NCBI GenBank assembly: GCA_002221725.1
Contig: NJFT01000038.1
Span: 1 to 64,000, forward strand
Source of the DNA: Scedosporium boydii
Lineage: Eukaryota > Ascomycota > Sordariomycetes > Microascales > Microascaceae
Length of the DNA: 64,000 nt
Reading direction: 5' to 3'
The notes below the pieces were generated by a model. It was not told where the DNA came from and made no database searches. It saw nothing but the letters and a program-made list of their open reading frames with translations. This document shows positions 49,101-59,581 of this stretch, piece after piece; the first letter of the stretch is position 1; every line of letters starts with the position of its first letter. The position numbers were made by a program, and so were the translations under genes.

Positions 49101-49775
49101 TCATGAAACTGGATGATCTTCATGGTAGGGCTCAAGTGTTCTTTCACTCGTGTACTTCAACCTCAAGCTTCCAGTTATGAATCAATAATGAGACAGTCAC
49201 GACGTACTTCGTACTTCGTAGTTTGGGCGGGAGAGTCAGAGTCCCTGTACGAAGAAGTACTTCGTGCTTGTACTCGAGGACCCGAGGGAAGGAACAAGGG
49301 AAGTAACCTTGAATGCAGCTGCCGGGAATACGTTGTCGATATTGCCGGGGGCTTCAATGTTCCTTTCCTTTTCTGTTTCTGAAGGTGCGAGGGGGCCTTG
49401 CCAACAACGGCCAGCCACCAACACAACGTGAACACACCAACAGGACACACCTACACACCATCACAGCAGACGTTCTAATAATTATACTTCCATTTGCTCA
49501 GCCCCCTTTACCTATCAATAATCTACTTCGTGCCGCTGCCCGGTCTTGCGGTCTGAAGGAAATCCTGCCCTCCGTGTCATCGTTGCCGGTCTATTTCTCC
49601 GAGTTCGGTGATCATCCGGCATCGCGAGCATGGCAGGCTATCTTCAGGTGAGGAGTATTTCTTGTCGGTCTGCGTGCTCTCCGGATGTCGATAGAACGGC
49701 TTTCGAATTCACCTAGCAAATCCACATGTTTCTTACCTTATAACGACATCTTTTCCGATTGCGATTGTGGCTGAT
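46126..49775. other. 3.6 kb intergenic stretch with TACTTCGTA clusters
   Basis: No protein gene is evident. Copies of TACTTCGTA, sometimes in direct tandem (cttcgtacttcgtacc), cluster at 48757-48775 and 49203-49265. A D-arm-like sequence tggtataatggtatca lies near 47362 but has no T arm. The last few hundred bases, including ttcctttccttttc, may be the promoter of the next gene. Confidence 0.35.
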
Positions 49776-52535
49776 ATGGTCGGTAACGAGCCCGTAGACG
49801 GCGAACGTCCAGGTCCGCCTCCAAGGCAAGAGGATGGTTCGCGAAAGAGAGAAATGGGGCCGTCAGCCCCCTCGTTGTCGCCTTCGCCGACGACGTGGGC
49901 AATAATTAGTAACGCGAGGCTTGCTAGTCCAGGGCGACCACCGCCCGGTTTTGAAGCTGTGATGGCTCGCGAACCGGTTGCTGCCTATTCTCACCACCGA
50001 GTGTAAGACCCCTGTTTTCCAGACCTGTCAAGTTAAATTTACCGCTATATTTCCCAATTCAAGTCCATAGTTTTACTCAGTTTTGTGCTCTGTTGCTTAT
50101 CCTCCATCTTGTCTTGTATTCGTCGTGCGCGTCCACTGATTTCGATATCACACACAGGCCGCGTGTCCGTAAAGGAATTCGTCGCCGCAGACGACCGAAT
50201 TAAGGAGATGCCTCGGCAATCTCCACCATCACCGCCGACTCTCACGATCCAGGCTCCGGAGGGACCGGCGGTCGAATTCTCCGGTGCAGAGTCATTCAAC
50301 ATCCGCCCCAAGGCCACTTCCTCTCGATCCTTATTCACCCCAGATCTCACCCATTCGCCTGAACCTTGGGATGCGCCAGAATCAGACAACGGGCAAGGAA
50401 ACTCTTCGCCGGTGTCAAAGCACTCGACACTTCTATCCCCGAGCGTCCGGCAATCAAGCGACCATCTCACTCCGATCTCAGAAACCTCGTCGTGGGCACG
50501 ATCACGCTCGCTATCCGACGTCACAGTTTCTACGGTTCAATCCTCAATTAAGCCCTCAGAAACAGATGACTCCCCACAGAACCCGGATGCGGATAAAATC
50601 TTGTGCCAATGGCGCTCGTGTACTTGGCCTTCTTTTGACTCTCGTGAAGCCATGATACGGCATGTCAAAGACTCCCATTTACTTATTTGCCCGTTTCCGG
50701 CCTGCACCGACAAACCTTTCGATACCCAAGATCAATTGGGCAAACATGTGGAGGACTCACACACACCCGGGTCCAATTCGGTCACTGAAATCGTGAAAAA
50801 TGCTGTGACTATATGGGAGGACAAGCTCATGGCTCGAATCCGTTTCAATTTTCTCAAAGGGCGGACATGGACGCTGTTGGATAAGGTTGTTGAACAAAAT
50901 TTGCTCGACGTCGATAACCACAAAACTTGGTGTCGAGAACAGCTGGCCGCTGCAACTGCCCGCCTTAAGAAAGATACTCTGCCCTTCGCGGTTCTTTGGG
51001 AGCATTGCATCCTACCATTTCTTTCCAAGTTTATCGAAAAATGGTGCGGTCGAAGTTACGCCGTCGGTGTTGTCCGCGGGGAAGGCAAAGGGAACAGCTC
51101 CCGCTGTGTCTACATCATGACGAAGAACAAAATTTCTCGGTCTAGGCGGTTTTTAATTTCTCATCAGATAGTGGATCTTCTCGTCGAACCCTACAGGGAA
51201 AATACCTCTATCTCCTTTTCCGAAGGCCGGGTGGCGCGTCTCCGTGCGAGGGCCGTCGACAGCTCAGAGCTTGATGAGGTTTGCGAACCGAGGAATCCGC
51301 ATCATTTCGAGAGGCCCTGTATGGGCGACAGTATCGGACTTGAAAATGACGAGGCCACTGCAACACTGGGGCCTCGCATCAGAGTGGACGACAGGATGTA
51401 TTGGCTCGCCAGCTTTCATCCATTCGTCGACGTATGGGAGAAACCAGTGGATATTCAACACCCGTCACTCATCGATAGCCGCTTCTGCGGCGCGAAGCGA
51501 AATAAACTAACGGGGAAGAACTTGCCATCCACATCCCTCGGGCGGCTGAATCACACTTCAGGGTCTGATCTGACGACTACCCGCGTCTCGAATGAGCCGT
51601 ACTGGAACGACACTGCTACTACCGAGCCGCGCAGACTCGTGGTGGACTGGTCGCTTATTTCTTCCAAGGACCGAGGGCTGAACTATGTTCGAATCCTCCC
51701 AACTGACAAAATATACACCAGAGTCTACGGCGTTACTGTTATGTCCCACATCAAACCCGGAGCAGAAGTGGTGGCTTCGGGGAGGACATCAGGACTTCAG
51801 CGGGGCCGGATTTGTGAGGTCCCAATGCTCGTCAGCGGCTGCGATCCCGAGGACTGCCGAGATGGCAGCAGAGTTAACATACCCACTCGCGAATGGTTCG
51901 TGGAATCTCTTGATCTGGATGGAAATGGTGATGAGTGGATTAGAGGCGGCATTGGCGTGCCGGGCGATAGTGGAGCAGCCATTGTCGACGCGAGTACTTC
52001 TGTTCTCTACGGCCAGCTTTGGGGACGGAACCAGGCTTCCGGTCCTGGTCCTCGGATAACGTACTTTACACCAATCCGCGATATCATTGACGATGTCGTT
52101 GAGAAGTGTGGCTGGGATAGTCGCCCGGGGCTTCCCCAAGTCGAGGATGGAGAGCTGGTCGACTTTCCTACTTATCCTGTGTGCTGTAGCCTCCTTCCCG
52201 AAGACCAAGACAAATCCGAGACCAATGCCAGTTCGCGAGTGTCAACGTCGGCGTCGATGGTGGCGCGATGCGCGCAAAGAAGCGAGGGAAGCCCCGCGCC
52301 GTCCGAGAGGACGATCTCGGGACCAATCTGGCAGCCAGATAGGCAGGACTGGAGTCAGACCAGTTCTATTTTATTCAGGCACATGGGGTCCGGGGCTGGG
52401 TCCACTACTTCCTTGGTGGGTCCTCAGAAGTCTGACAGGAAGCGGGCGAGCACGTTTGGGTCTGACACGACTAGGGAGCAATTGCCGAAAAGGGCCAGGG
52501 TGCAGGAGGAAGAAGAGACAGAAGAAGAAAACTAA
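49776..52535 (+). CDS. Protein with two C2H2 zinc fingers and a trypsin-like protease domain
   Basis: The firm part is a single frame from the ATG at 50208 to 52535 (775 residues; numbering below). Upstream, a frame from the ATG at 49776 to 50002 joins in phase through gtaaga/ctcag to 50081, giving about 893 residues; this first exon is less certain. Two C2H2 fingers with spacing C-x4-C-x13-H-x4-H have ligands Cys133, Cys138, His152, His157 and Cys161, Cys166, His180, His185. From about residue 370 a chymotrypsin-like domain follows (CMGDSIGLENDEATATLGPR), with His404 in SFHPF, Asp480 in VVDWSLI and Ser588 in GVPGDSGAA, the order and context of a serine protease triad. The N-terminal 120 residues are Ser/Pro-rich and the C-terminus is basic, then Glu-rich. 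The fingers could bind DNA or protein. Substrate and role are unknown. Confidence 0.75.
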
Positions 52536-52625
52536 GTCTCCGACCTCAATACGCAATGTGTTGTGAGGCGCAAAGGGGGAGTACGGAGGGGCAAAAAAAG
52601 ACTGATAAAAAAGAAAAAGAAATGT

Positions 52626-52728
52626 TGCCCTCTGAGGGGATCGAACCCTCGACCTCTGGATCTCCCGGTAGTGTCCCTTCCGGGTCATGTTTATGAGACC
52701 AGCGCTCCACCGACTGAGCTAAGAAGAC
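52626..52728 (-). tRNA. tRNA-Met (CAT, elongator type) with intron
   Basis: On the minus strand it starts GTCTTCTTAGCTCAGTCGGT (A box) with D stem GCTC/GAGC. The anticodon stem and loop read CTGGT CTCATAA, so the anticodon is CAT. An intron of about 30 bases follows, then TCCAG closes the stem with a T-T pair at 31/39, as in other elongator Met tRNAs. The T arm is CGAGG GTTCGATC CCCTC-like, and AGAGGGC pairs with GTCTTCT using two G-T pairs. Discriminator base A at 52626. It lies 91 bases after the protease gene. Confidence 0.85.
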
Positions 52729-52878
52729 TAACCAATTGAATTGAACTCTACCAGTCTTAAAACGACTTGTATTTGCTGGTCTTGTTATTTTCATTTTCAC
52801 ATTTTCTTCCTTTATTTAATTTATTTATTTTTCCCGGTCGGTCTTCTATATCTTTTCGCTTCTCTTTAGCGTGCCTAC

Positions 52879-54933
52879 TTAACCTGTCATTCCACCACCG
52901 CGGGCCATCTTGCGGGCCCGCTGATCGCGCCTATTATGGTTCGCTCTTGAAGCCTTGTGCGCCTCCTTCCTGCGCCTTGCAGCCTCGGTGCTCTCGCTGG
53001 ATTCCGCAGGCGCATTGCCGCCACTCCCTCCGCGGCCGCGACCCCTACCCCGGCCACCGCCCCGACCTCGGTGCGGGCGGCCGTGTCCGCCTCTTCCGGC
53101 GGATGAATCGCCGCCGTCCTCGGATTCGTCACCTACTTGCCAGCGGGTCGAGATCAGCTCGGTCTGGACTCCGCTGAAGCTCGTGTACTTGTTCTCGAGA
53201 CGGCGCTTGAGGTGGGGGCTGCGCTCGAGCATGACGGCCCAGCCTTCGATGGCATCGTCGGTCATGCCCGTGTCCTGGCGCAACCTCTCCCTGTCGCGAC
53301 CCGCCCTGGCATAATCCTCCCTGGCGAACACCCTGGGGTTCGCCTGGTAAGCTCTGTAGAGCGCCTCTTCGATGACTTCCCTGTCGGCGTCGGCTTCCTC
53401 GTTGGCCAGCGGATCGACTGTGCCGCCCACGTCGTCGGCGTCGTAGGTGTCGTCGCGCTCGTCGTCATCGGAGTCGAAGGCCGCGAGGGCGGAGAGGATG
53501 GCTGCCTTGCCGGGGGCGGCGGCCTTGTCCTCGAGGAGCTCGTCGGTGGTCTTTTCGGGATCTCGTTTACCGAAGTGGAGTTTAGATGTTTCGACGGTGA
53601 GCTGGTCGAGCTCGTCGTCGTCGTAGACGTTGCGTCTCTCTGGGATGAGAGGTGGGGTTGGGTTTGGCTCCATGTGGGTTATCTTTACTGGATGGGTTGA
53701 TCTATTTCTGGTGTTAGCTTTGCTGTAAAGAAATAGGCAAGATGGAAATAAAACATACAATTCCTCGCTACGATCAGCATCCGCTAGATGTGGCGGAAGT
53801 GACTCCTCAAGCAAATGAGCAATCACTGCCTCCGTATCCTCCCCATACTCATCCAGCAACCTCGCAACGAAGCCCGATCCCAAATCCGGGAAGAGATCCT
53901 GGACCTGAGAGATCTGCGACATGCGATGCACGTGCATCTCGTTGCGGAACCTTTCATTCTCCTCGTCGAGAACGAGGACGTTCTTGCCTTTATCCAGCTT
54001 GCGCTTCCTCGTGGCGGGTTTCCGCGTGCTTGCTAACGCTTTCTTGTAAGCCTCCAACGCGGCGACGCGGGCCTTTAGTGCCGAGGTTGCTGCATCTGCT
54101 TCTTCGGCTTTGTTGAGGGTTTGTCGGAGGAGAGGGGTCGCGGTGACGAGTTCGGGGACGAGGCTGTCGTTTGCGTTGAGGGGACCGGCGCGATGCGTGT
54201 CCGCGTAGACTTTAAGAGCGTACAACTGATCCGACAGCATGGAGAATCTCGGATTCTCATCCGCCAGCAGACCGACAAGACACAGATACGTCGTCGTAAC
54301 GATCGTTCTCCGCAACGGCGGATCGGTGAGTCTGTACCCCGCGACGAGGGCGTCGAGGAAGTCGGAGCCCGCGAGGAAGATGGCCGCGGCGTCGGGGGAG
54401 GCGTGGAGGAGGTGGTTGAGGCGGGAGAGGGTTGTTTGGATGGCGCGCGGGGAGCCGTCTATTCCCGATTCGAGGTCTCGCGAGAGGGATTTCTTGAGGG
54501 CGAGGAGGGATGTTTCGAGGGGTTGTTTTGTCGCGTCGTTGGTGGTGAGGGAGGTGAGGAGGGGGGTTGTTAGTTTTCGGGGGTAGGTGTGTGAGAGGTC
54601 GGCGAGGAATTCCCACGTTAACAGTGGAGAAGAAGGGAGGTAGACGAGACGGGAGGCGAGCGCGAAGACGGTTCTGAGTAGTGTTTTAGACGCCGCGGAG
54701 GCGCCGAGGATGGTCGTTCCATGTTGTGAGACTTCATCAGCGAAGGCGAGGAGGAAGTCCGTGGAGGATGCATCCTTGGAGAGCTTCGCTTTGAGGTCGG
54801 CGTCGGGGAGCTCGAGGTAGGCGGCCGCGAGGGTGGACCAGGCGACTTGGCAGGTTATCCAGTCGGAAGGGGGGAGGTTGTCGCGCCAGGATGATATGGG
54901 GAAGGGGGCGAAGGGTGGGAGGGATTGAGCCAT
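52879..54933 (-). CDS. CUE-domain protein of the ASCC2/Cue3 family (ribosome quality control trigger complex)
   Basis: Exons 54933-53759 and 53701-52879 join in phase to 665 residues. ASCC2 in human and Cue3 in yeast are the ubiquitin-binding subunits of the complex (with the helicase Slh1/ASCC3) that splits collided ribosomes. The N-terminal 290 residues are the helical ASCC2-type domain. The CUE domain lies near residues 340-390: QVQDLFPDLGSGFVARLLDEY, ending in HLLEESLPPHL, with LFP in place of the usual MFP and an intact di-leucine. The second half has RRNVYDDDELDQL, FGKRD, and LRQDTGMTDDAIEGW, shared with fungal Cue3. The C-terminus is an RGG-like stretch (GRGGGRGRGRGRGG) followed by a basic tail, suited to RNA binding. 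The gene is head to head with RPS20. Confidence 0.88.
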   Translation of the reverse strand: MAQSLPPFAPFPISSWRDNLPPSDWITCQVAWSTLAAAYLELPDADLKAKLSKDASSTDFLLAFADEVSQHGTTILGASAASKTLLRTVFALASRLVYLPSSPLLTWEFLADLSHTYPRKLTTPLLTSLTTNDATKQPLETSLLALKKSLSRDLESGIDGSPRAIQTTLSRLNHLLHASPDAAAIFLAGSDFLDALVAGYRLTDPPLRRTIVTTTYLCLVGLLADENPRFSMLSDQLYALKVYADTHRAGPLNANDSLVPELVTATPLLRQTLNKAEEADAATSALKARVAALEAYKKALASTRKPATRKRKLDKGKNVLVLDEENERFRNEMHVHRMSQISQVQDLFPDLGSGFVARLLDEYGEDTEAVIAHLLEESLPPHLADADRSEELYVLFPSCLFLYSKANTRNRSTHPVKITHMEPNPTPPLIPERRNVYDDDELDQLTVETSKLHFGKRDPEKTTDELLEDKAAAPGKAAILSALAAFDSDDDERDDTYDADDVGGTVDPLANEEADADREVIEEALYRAYQANPRVFAREDYARAGRDRERLRQDTGMTDDAIEGWAVMLERSPHLKRRLENKYTSFSGVQTELISTRWQVGDESEDGGDSSAGRGGHGRPHRGRGGGRGRGRGRGGSGGNAPAESSESTEAARRRKEAHKASRANHNRRDQRARKMARGGGMTG

Positions 54934-55646
54934 TGTGGATGAGGGGAGGATGATTTGGCTGTGGTTGAGTGGTGAAGGCGTGGTTGTGGTTTTGATGATG
55001 TCGTGAGCTCTTGGAGCTTGGTTTGGGGTTGTGAGTGGGGCCCTGAACTGCTCTGCGGGATGGCGGGGTAGTTTGGGGGAGGGGCAGACGAACGATTGAG
55101 CTGTTGTTGATGGCTACATTTCTAGAGGTCCAACGAGACGAGCAGGCTATAAGTACTTTAGATGGACGGCAAACACCGAGATGGGGAACTAGGCAGCAAG
55201 CCGCCTTTGATTATTGTTCTTAGCAGAATTCTGGAATAAGTTCGACAGTTTCGTTTCAGTCGTTGTTTTTGCCTCTTTCACCGGATGATTCATAGTGACA
55301 CGCTGACACGCTACGGATATTTTTGGCTGTCGCCAGCTGCAGGATCAAGGCGCTCATGTCAGCTCCGGGTACGTACCAATTCTAGCTTCCAACGCTCAGA
55401 GCACAGACCAAATATAGGTACGTACCTCTTTTGCCCTATTTTCAGGCCCACGAAAAATTCCCTGCAGAAAATACCACCAATATTTTCCAGCCTACCCACT
55501 TCGTCATCCTTTTTTCTTCCCTTGATACCCCCAACCGCCTTCATCACTTTGCCGAAACGCGCCAGCCGTTCGAGTCGTGAAGGAATCTATTCCGAATAAT
55601 CAAAAGGAAATAAAAAATACTCTCAACCCCTCCAACAACAATCAAA
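54934..55646. promoter_or_regulatory. Shared divergent promoter of Cue3-type gene and RPS20
   Basis: A 713-base interval between two start codons that point away from each other. The perfect palindrome ggtacgtacc occurs twice, at 55368-55377 and 55417-55426, 49 bases apart, on the RPS20 side. A pyrimidine-rich tract (cttcgtcatccttttttctt) lies between these and RPS20. The palindromes are candidate regulatory sites; their function is inferred. Confidence 0.55.
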
Positions 55647-56151
55647 ATGTCTTACAACAAGGGCGACAAGGACTTCGGCGAGGCCCCCGTACGTTTCTTC
55701 TATCCCCTCCCCTCGTCTCCAATGCGCCGCGCAGACAGTCTTTTTCTAACAAGAAATCTCCAATTGCATAGAAGGTCCACAAGATCCGCATCACCCTCTC
55801 CTCCCGCAAGGTCAAGTCCCTCGAGAAGGTCTGCAACGAGCTCCTCGAGCGCGCCAAGACCAAGGACCTCCGCGTCAAGGGCCCCGTCCGCCTCCCCACC
55901 AAGACCCTGAAGATCACCACCCGAAAGACCCCCAACGGTGAGGGTTCCAAGACTTGGGATACCTACGAGATGAGGATCCACAAGCGTTTGATTGAGTATG
56001 TTGTTCCGGGGCTGAAAGCGTATACACTGAGATTGGGGGAAATGTATTTTGCTAACTCGTTTGTAGTCTTACTGCCCCTACCGAGGTCGTCAAGCAGATC
56101 ATCGTCAACATCGAGGCCGGTGTCGAGGTCGAGGTCACCATTGCTGCTTAA
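55647..56151 (+). CDS. RPS20: 40S ribosomal protein uS10 (S20)
   Basis: Exons 55647-55688, 55772-55995 and 56067-56151 join in phase to 116 residues, the normal length. uS10 sits on the head of the small subunit. Diagnostic segments are [57 protein letters not shown] and the C-terminal [10 protein letters not shown]. The flexible N-terminus [14 protein letters not shown] carries Lys5 and Lys8, matching in position the lysines that Hel2/ZNF598 ubiquitinates in yeast (6 and 8) and human (4 and 8) when ribosomes collide. The divergent neighbour encodes the ubiquitin receptor for that mark. Confidence 0.98.
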
Positions 56152-56786
56152 ACAGCGGTAAGGATGCGCTGAGACGGGAGGAGTTGAAAAGACATGATAA
56201 AAAGGTGGTTGAGAATGGCTTTCGCGTGGATTTTGACCGGTTAGACGGTTCCTGCTGTAGATGCGGGCACCAGTTTTATCTCGAGATTCAATATACTTGT
56301 GGAGCCAGTATGATCTGATGCATCGTGGGAAATATATGTGAATCTCACTGTTGGAGGGGCCTTTGCTGTTGAATCTGGTATATTGAACAGGCTGATGGCT
56401 AGCTTCTCTCCGTTCTAAGAGGAGTCTAGGACTACGCTCATGGGATGCCATGAGCATATACCAGCCACAAGCCAACGTAGTATTGTAACGCATCATCATG
56501 CATGGTCAAGAAACGACCAAATGAGGGCAACTGACCTCCCAATCAAGGAATACAAGTAACCACCCTCTCAAACCATGAAAAGAGAGAAGAGAAAAGAAAA
56601 AGCGACACAGCATATCCTAGCAAACGCCTCTAGATGCATGTTTCATGAAACAAATCCCCTCCGGATGCGCATTATATTCCTTCTCCGACGTTCGATTCAT
56701 ACCTTCGGACCAGCTCATCCTTCATACAACAACATCCACGCCCATCCGAGAAATCTCCCAAAGAGGAAAAGACTCCTCTCTACCCC
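56152..56786. other. Convergent 3' regions of RPS20 and nucleoporin gene
   Basis: No open frame of protein character; AT-rich at 56560-56620. Confidence 0.4.
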
Positions 56787-58933
56787 CTACACATCCCACC
56801 GACACTGAATCCTCAAAGGCGCCACCTCCGGCAACAACCCATCAAACCTCCCCGTCTTCCCAAACGCATCCCACAACGTCTTCGCCGACGCGATAGCCGC
56901 CTGGTCCTGCGGTTCCGTCTCGGGATTATACGCCGGCGGGCCGTTCGGGAACCATATCTTGACCCACCTACGCGTGGCAGGGTTCACATATCCCGGTACG
57001 TCGCCACGATACGTAACGGGTTGGCCCTTCCAGGTGGTGAGCCGGCCCATGGAGCTGGTTGAGTAAGCCGATGGAGGGGGATGTTGGATCTGAGCGCCGG
57101 GAGGGTAGGGGTTTTGCGGTTCGGAAGGGGCGGCAGCGGCGGCAGTGGTGGGCGTAGGCACGCCGAAGGGACTAGGAGTAACACCGGGCTGAGATTGCTG
57201 GCCGAAAACGTTCGTGGTTGCAGCCGGTTGGGCTGCCCCAAACACGCCGGTTGGCTGTGTGTCCATGGTAGTATCCTGCGTCTTAGCAAAGGGGTTTACC
57301 GCACCGGTCTGAGCCTGGGCCGCTGCGCCGAAGGGACTAGCAGCTACAGGTTGACCGAATGGACTCGCAGTGGCCGTCTGAGCAGGAGCGCCAAACGGAC
57401 TCGACGTCGCGGGTTGTGAAGGTTGGCCAAATGGGCTGGCGGCAGCGGGCTGGGACGGCTGACCGAAGGCACTTGGAGCACTTGGCTGGCCGAACGGGCT
57501 TGTTGTGGCAGTTTGTGCCGGCTTGCCAAAGGGGCTCGTCGTGGCCGGCTGTGAAGGTTGACCGAAGGGACTCGGCTTCTGCGCGGGCTGGCCAAAAGGA
57601 CTCGCCGCCGCCGCGCCACCCGCAAATGCAGAGAATCCAGTGCCACCCGACGGCGCACCAAAGGGGCTGGGCTTCTGTCCCATGGCACTGGGCTGTCCAA
57701 ACGCCGAGGTCCCGCCGCCCATCTGCGAGGGCTGACCAAAAGCGCTTCCTCCGGCAGCTGGCTGGGCTGGCTGGCCGAAAGCGGGGGCTCCGAATGGGTT
57801 AGGTCGCGCACCTAGGGCCGATGTTTGGCCAAATGCGCTTCCGGGTTGGGGCGCTTGTCCGAAGGCAGATGTGGGTTGCGAAGGCTGGCCAAAGGCCGGT
57901 GTAGTTGTAGCACCGAAAGCCGACACGGGTTTCGATACGCTCCCGAAGACAGGAGTTGCAGCAGGTTTTCCAAATGCGCCGCCACTCGGTTGGCTAGGCT
58001 GGCCGAACGCGGGTGCTCCAAAGGGACTCGGTCTTTGTCCCAACGTCGACGGTTGGCCGAACGCACTCCCCGTCGCGGGAGCGGCTCCGAAGGTGCCGCC
58101 ACCGGTGGTACCTCCTCCGCCGAATGGGCTCGTAGTTTGTTGCTGACCTCCCATCGGGCGCTTGCCCACTGCAAACTCCCCCGTTGTGCCACCTGGCGGG
58201 TTGGTTTGACTGACGATATCTAGCCGGTTGGGATGTTTATTCGCGCCATTAGCGATGAATTGGATCGCGTTATCGAGGTTCGAGACGGCATTTTGCATCT
58301 GCTGCTGGGCGTTTGTGTAGAGTTGTTGGATTTCTTGGAGCTAGACAAAGAGAAGGCAAAATGTCAGCACCTTGTCGGATATATTGTGTATGATTACTTG
58401 AATTGTTTTGGTAATAGACAGAGGTAAAACCAGGAAACGAGCTCTTCTTCACGTACTGCTTGTTGCTGCTTTCCAGCCTGTACTGCCTTCTCATAATGTA
58501 GCCTAATCTCGTCGGTACTCTGCTCTCGTGGATAACCTCCAAACAGCTGCTCGGGCGCGTCTCGACCGGGGCCGTAGCAGGAGAGGATCCATGTCGGGGG
58601 CTCGGACGTGAGATCCTTTTCGATGGTATCTTTGGAGAGGGAGTATGGCGCGGAGCCTGTGGCTCTACTCGCCGGGTTGGAGCCGAAGACTTGGAATCGG
58701 TTGTTACGAGCTGCGCCGGGATGTTGGAACTTGCAGGAGTCTGGGGGAGGGCAAAAGTCAGTTCTGTGTCGCGAGCGAGCGCACACGGTATTCAATGTTC
58801 GACGGATCTGGGGGGCTGGTGAGGAGCTTCGGCGAAGCTTCGCGGAGGCGCCCGAGGTGTAGGACGACGTGGGTAGTTACATACCACCAAACTTGCAGCT
58901 GCCCATCTGGTAGAAGCGGCATACTTGCGCCAT
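56787..58933 (-). CDS. Nup42/Amo1-like FG nucleoporin with CCCH zinc finger
   Basis: Exons 58933-58885, 58740-58457 and 58340-56787 join in phase to 628 residues. The protein starts MAQVCRFYQMGSCKFGDSCKF and then QH, a CCCH zinc finger (Cys5, Cys13, Cys19, His23) split by the first intron. Residues about 45-110 (PPTWILSCYGPGRDAPEQLFGG) are the conserved region after the finger. A coiled coil (LQEIQQLYTNAQQQMQNAVSN) follows, then about 350 residues of FG repeats of the types SPFG, SAFGQP and PAFGQP. A folded C-terminal part (YVNPATRRWVKIWFPNGPPAYN) ends the protein. Yeast Nup42 and human NUPL2 act on the cytoplasmic face of the pore with Gle1 in mRNA export; fission yeast Amo1 is at the nuclear rim. 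Confidence 0.92.
57120..58150 (-). repeat. FG-repeat coding region
   Basis: Within the nucleoporin gene, about 40 degenerate copies of a unit coding SPFGxP or xAFGQP occur. The DNA copies are similar (tggccgaa or tggccaaa cores on the plus strand) and open long false frames on the opposite strand. Confidence 0.75.
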
Positions 58934-59581
58934 GGTGCCTGCGGTCGCCTATTTTGGGCGACGGGATGAAGGGGAATGGAGAGAGCGGAAACAATTTGAA
59001 GAGCAGTCGGGTGAGAATTCGAATTCAAGGATTGGGCATTCGGAAATGGGTAGATCAAATGTCAGAGGCGTTGGATATGCAGGGCTGGTCGGGAGCACGT
59101 GAGAAGTATGGGAGTCGGCGTTGGATTGAGTGGAGGAAGGACAAAAAATATTGAGGAGGCTGAAGTGGTTGATGTGCTGTTGAAGTCCCAAGCTGCAGCT
59201 ACATACGAAATACAGCAAGCCTAACTGCGGATGGAACCTTTGGAGGGTTGCAAATTTCAGCCTTGCTGCAGTGAATCTGGTGACGGATCTGGCACCGTGC
59301 ACTGATCTGCAGGGGAAGGAGCCGCCCGTAACGCCCGCCACAGTGGCTGCATCACCAAATCACAACATCAAATCAAATTGGAATTGATTCCCTTGCTGCC
59401 AATGGATTTGATTCTTCGTCCATTGGTGTCCGCCACGTCGAAACACAATTCACGTCGTCTAGCAACGAACAGGATTTCAGTCAAAGAGTTCGATTGGTCT
59501 CACTCTCGAGTCAATTGGCGCGTCTTTATCCAAACCTTGCCCTGTCTCTCCGTTCTCCTCATCTCAACCAGCTCAGCTCAC
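58934..59581. other. Promoter of nucleoporin gene and 3' region of GH5 gene
   Basis: No open frame of protein character. The part near 58934-59060 should be the nucleoporin leader. Confidence 0.4.
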
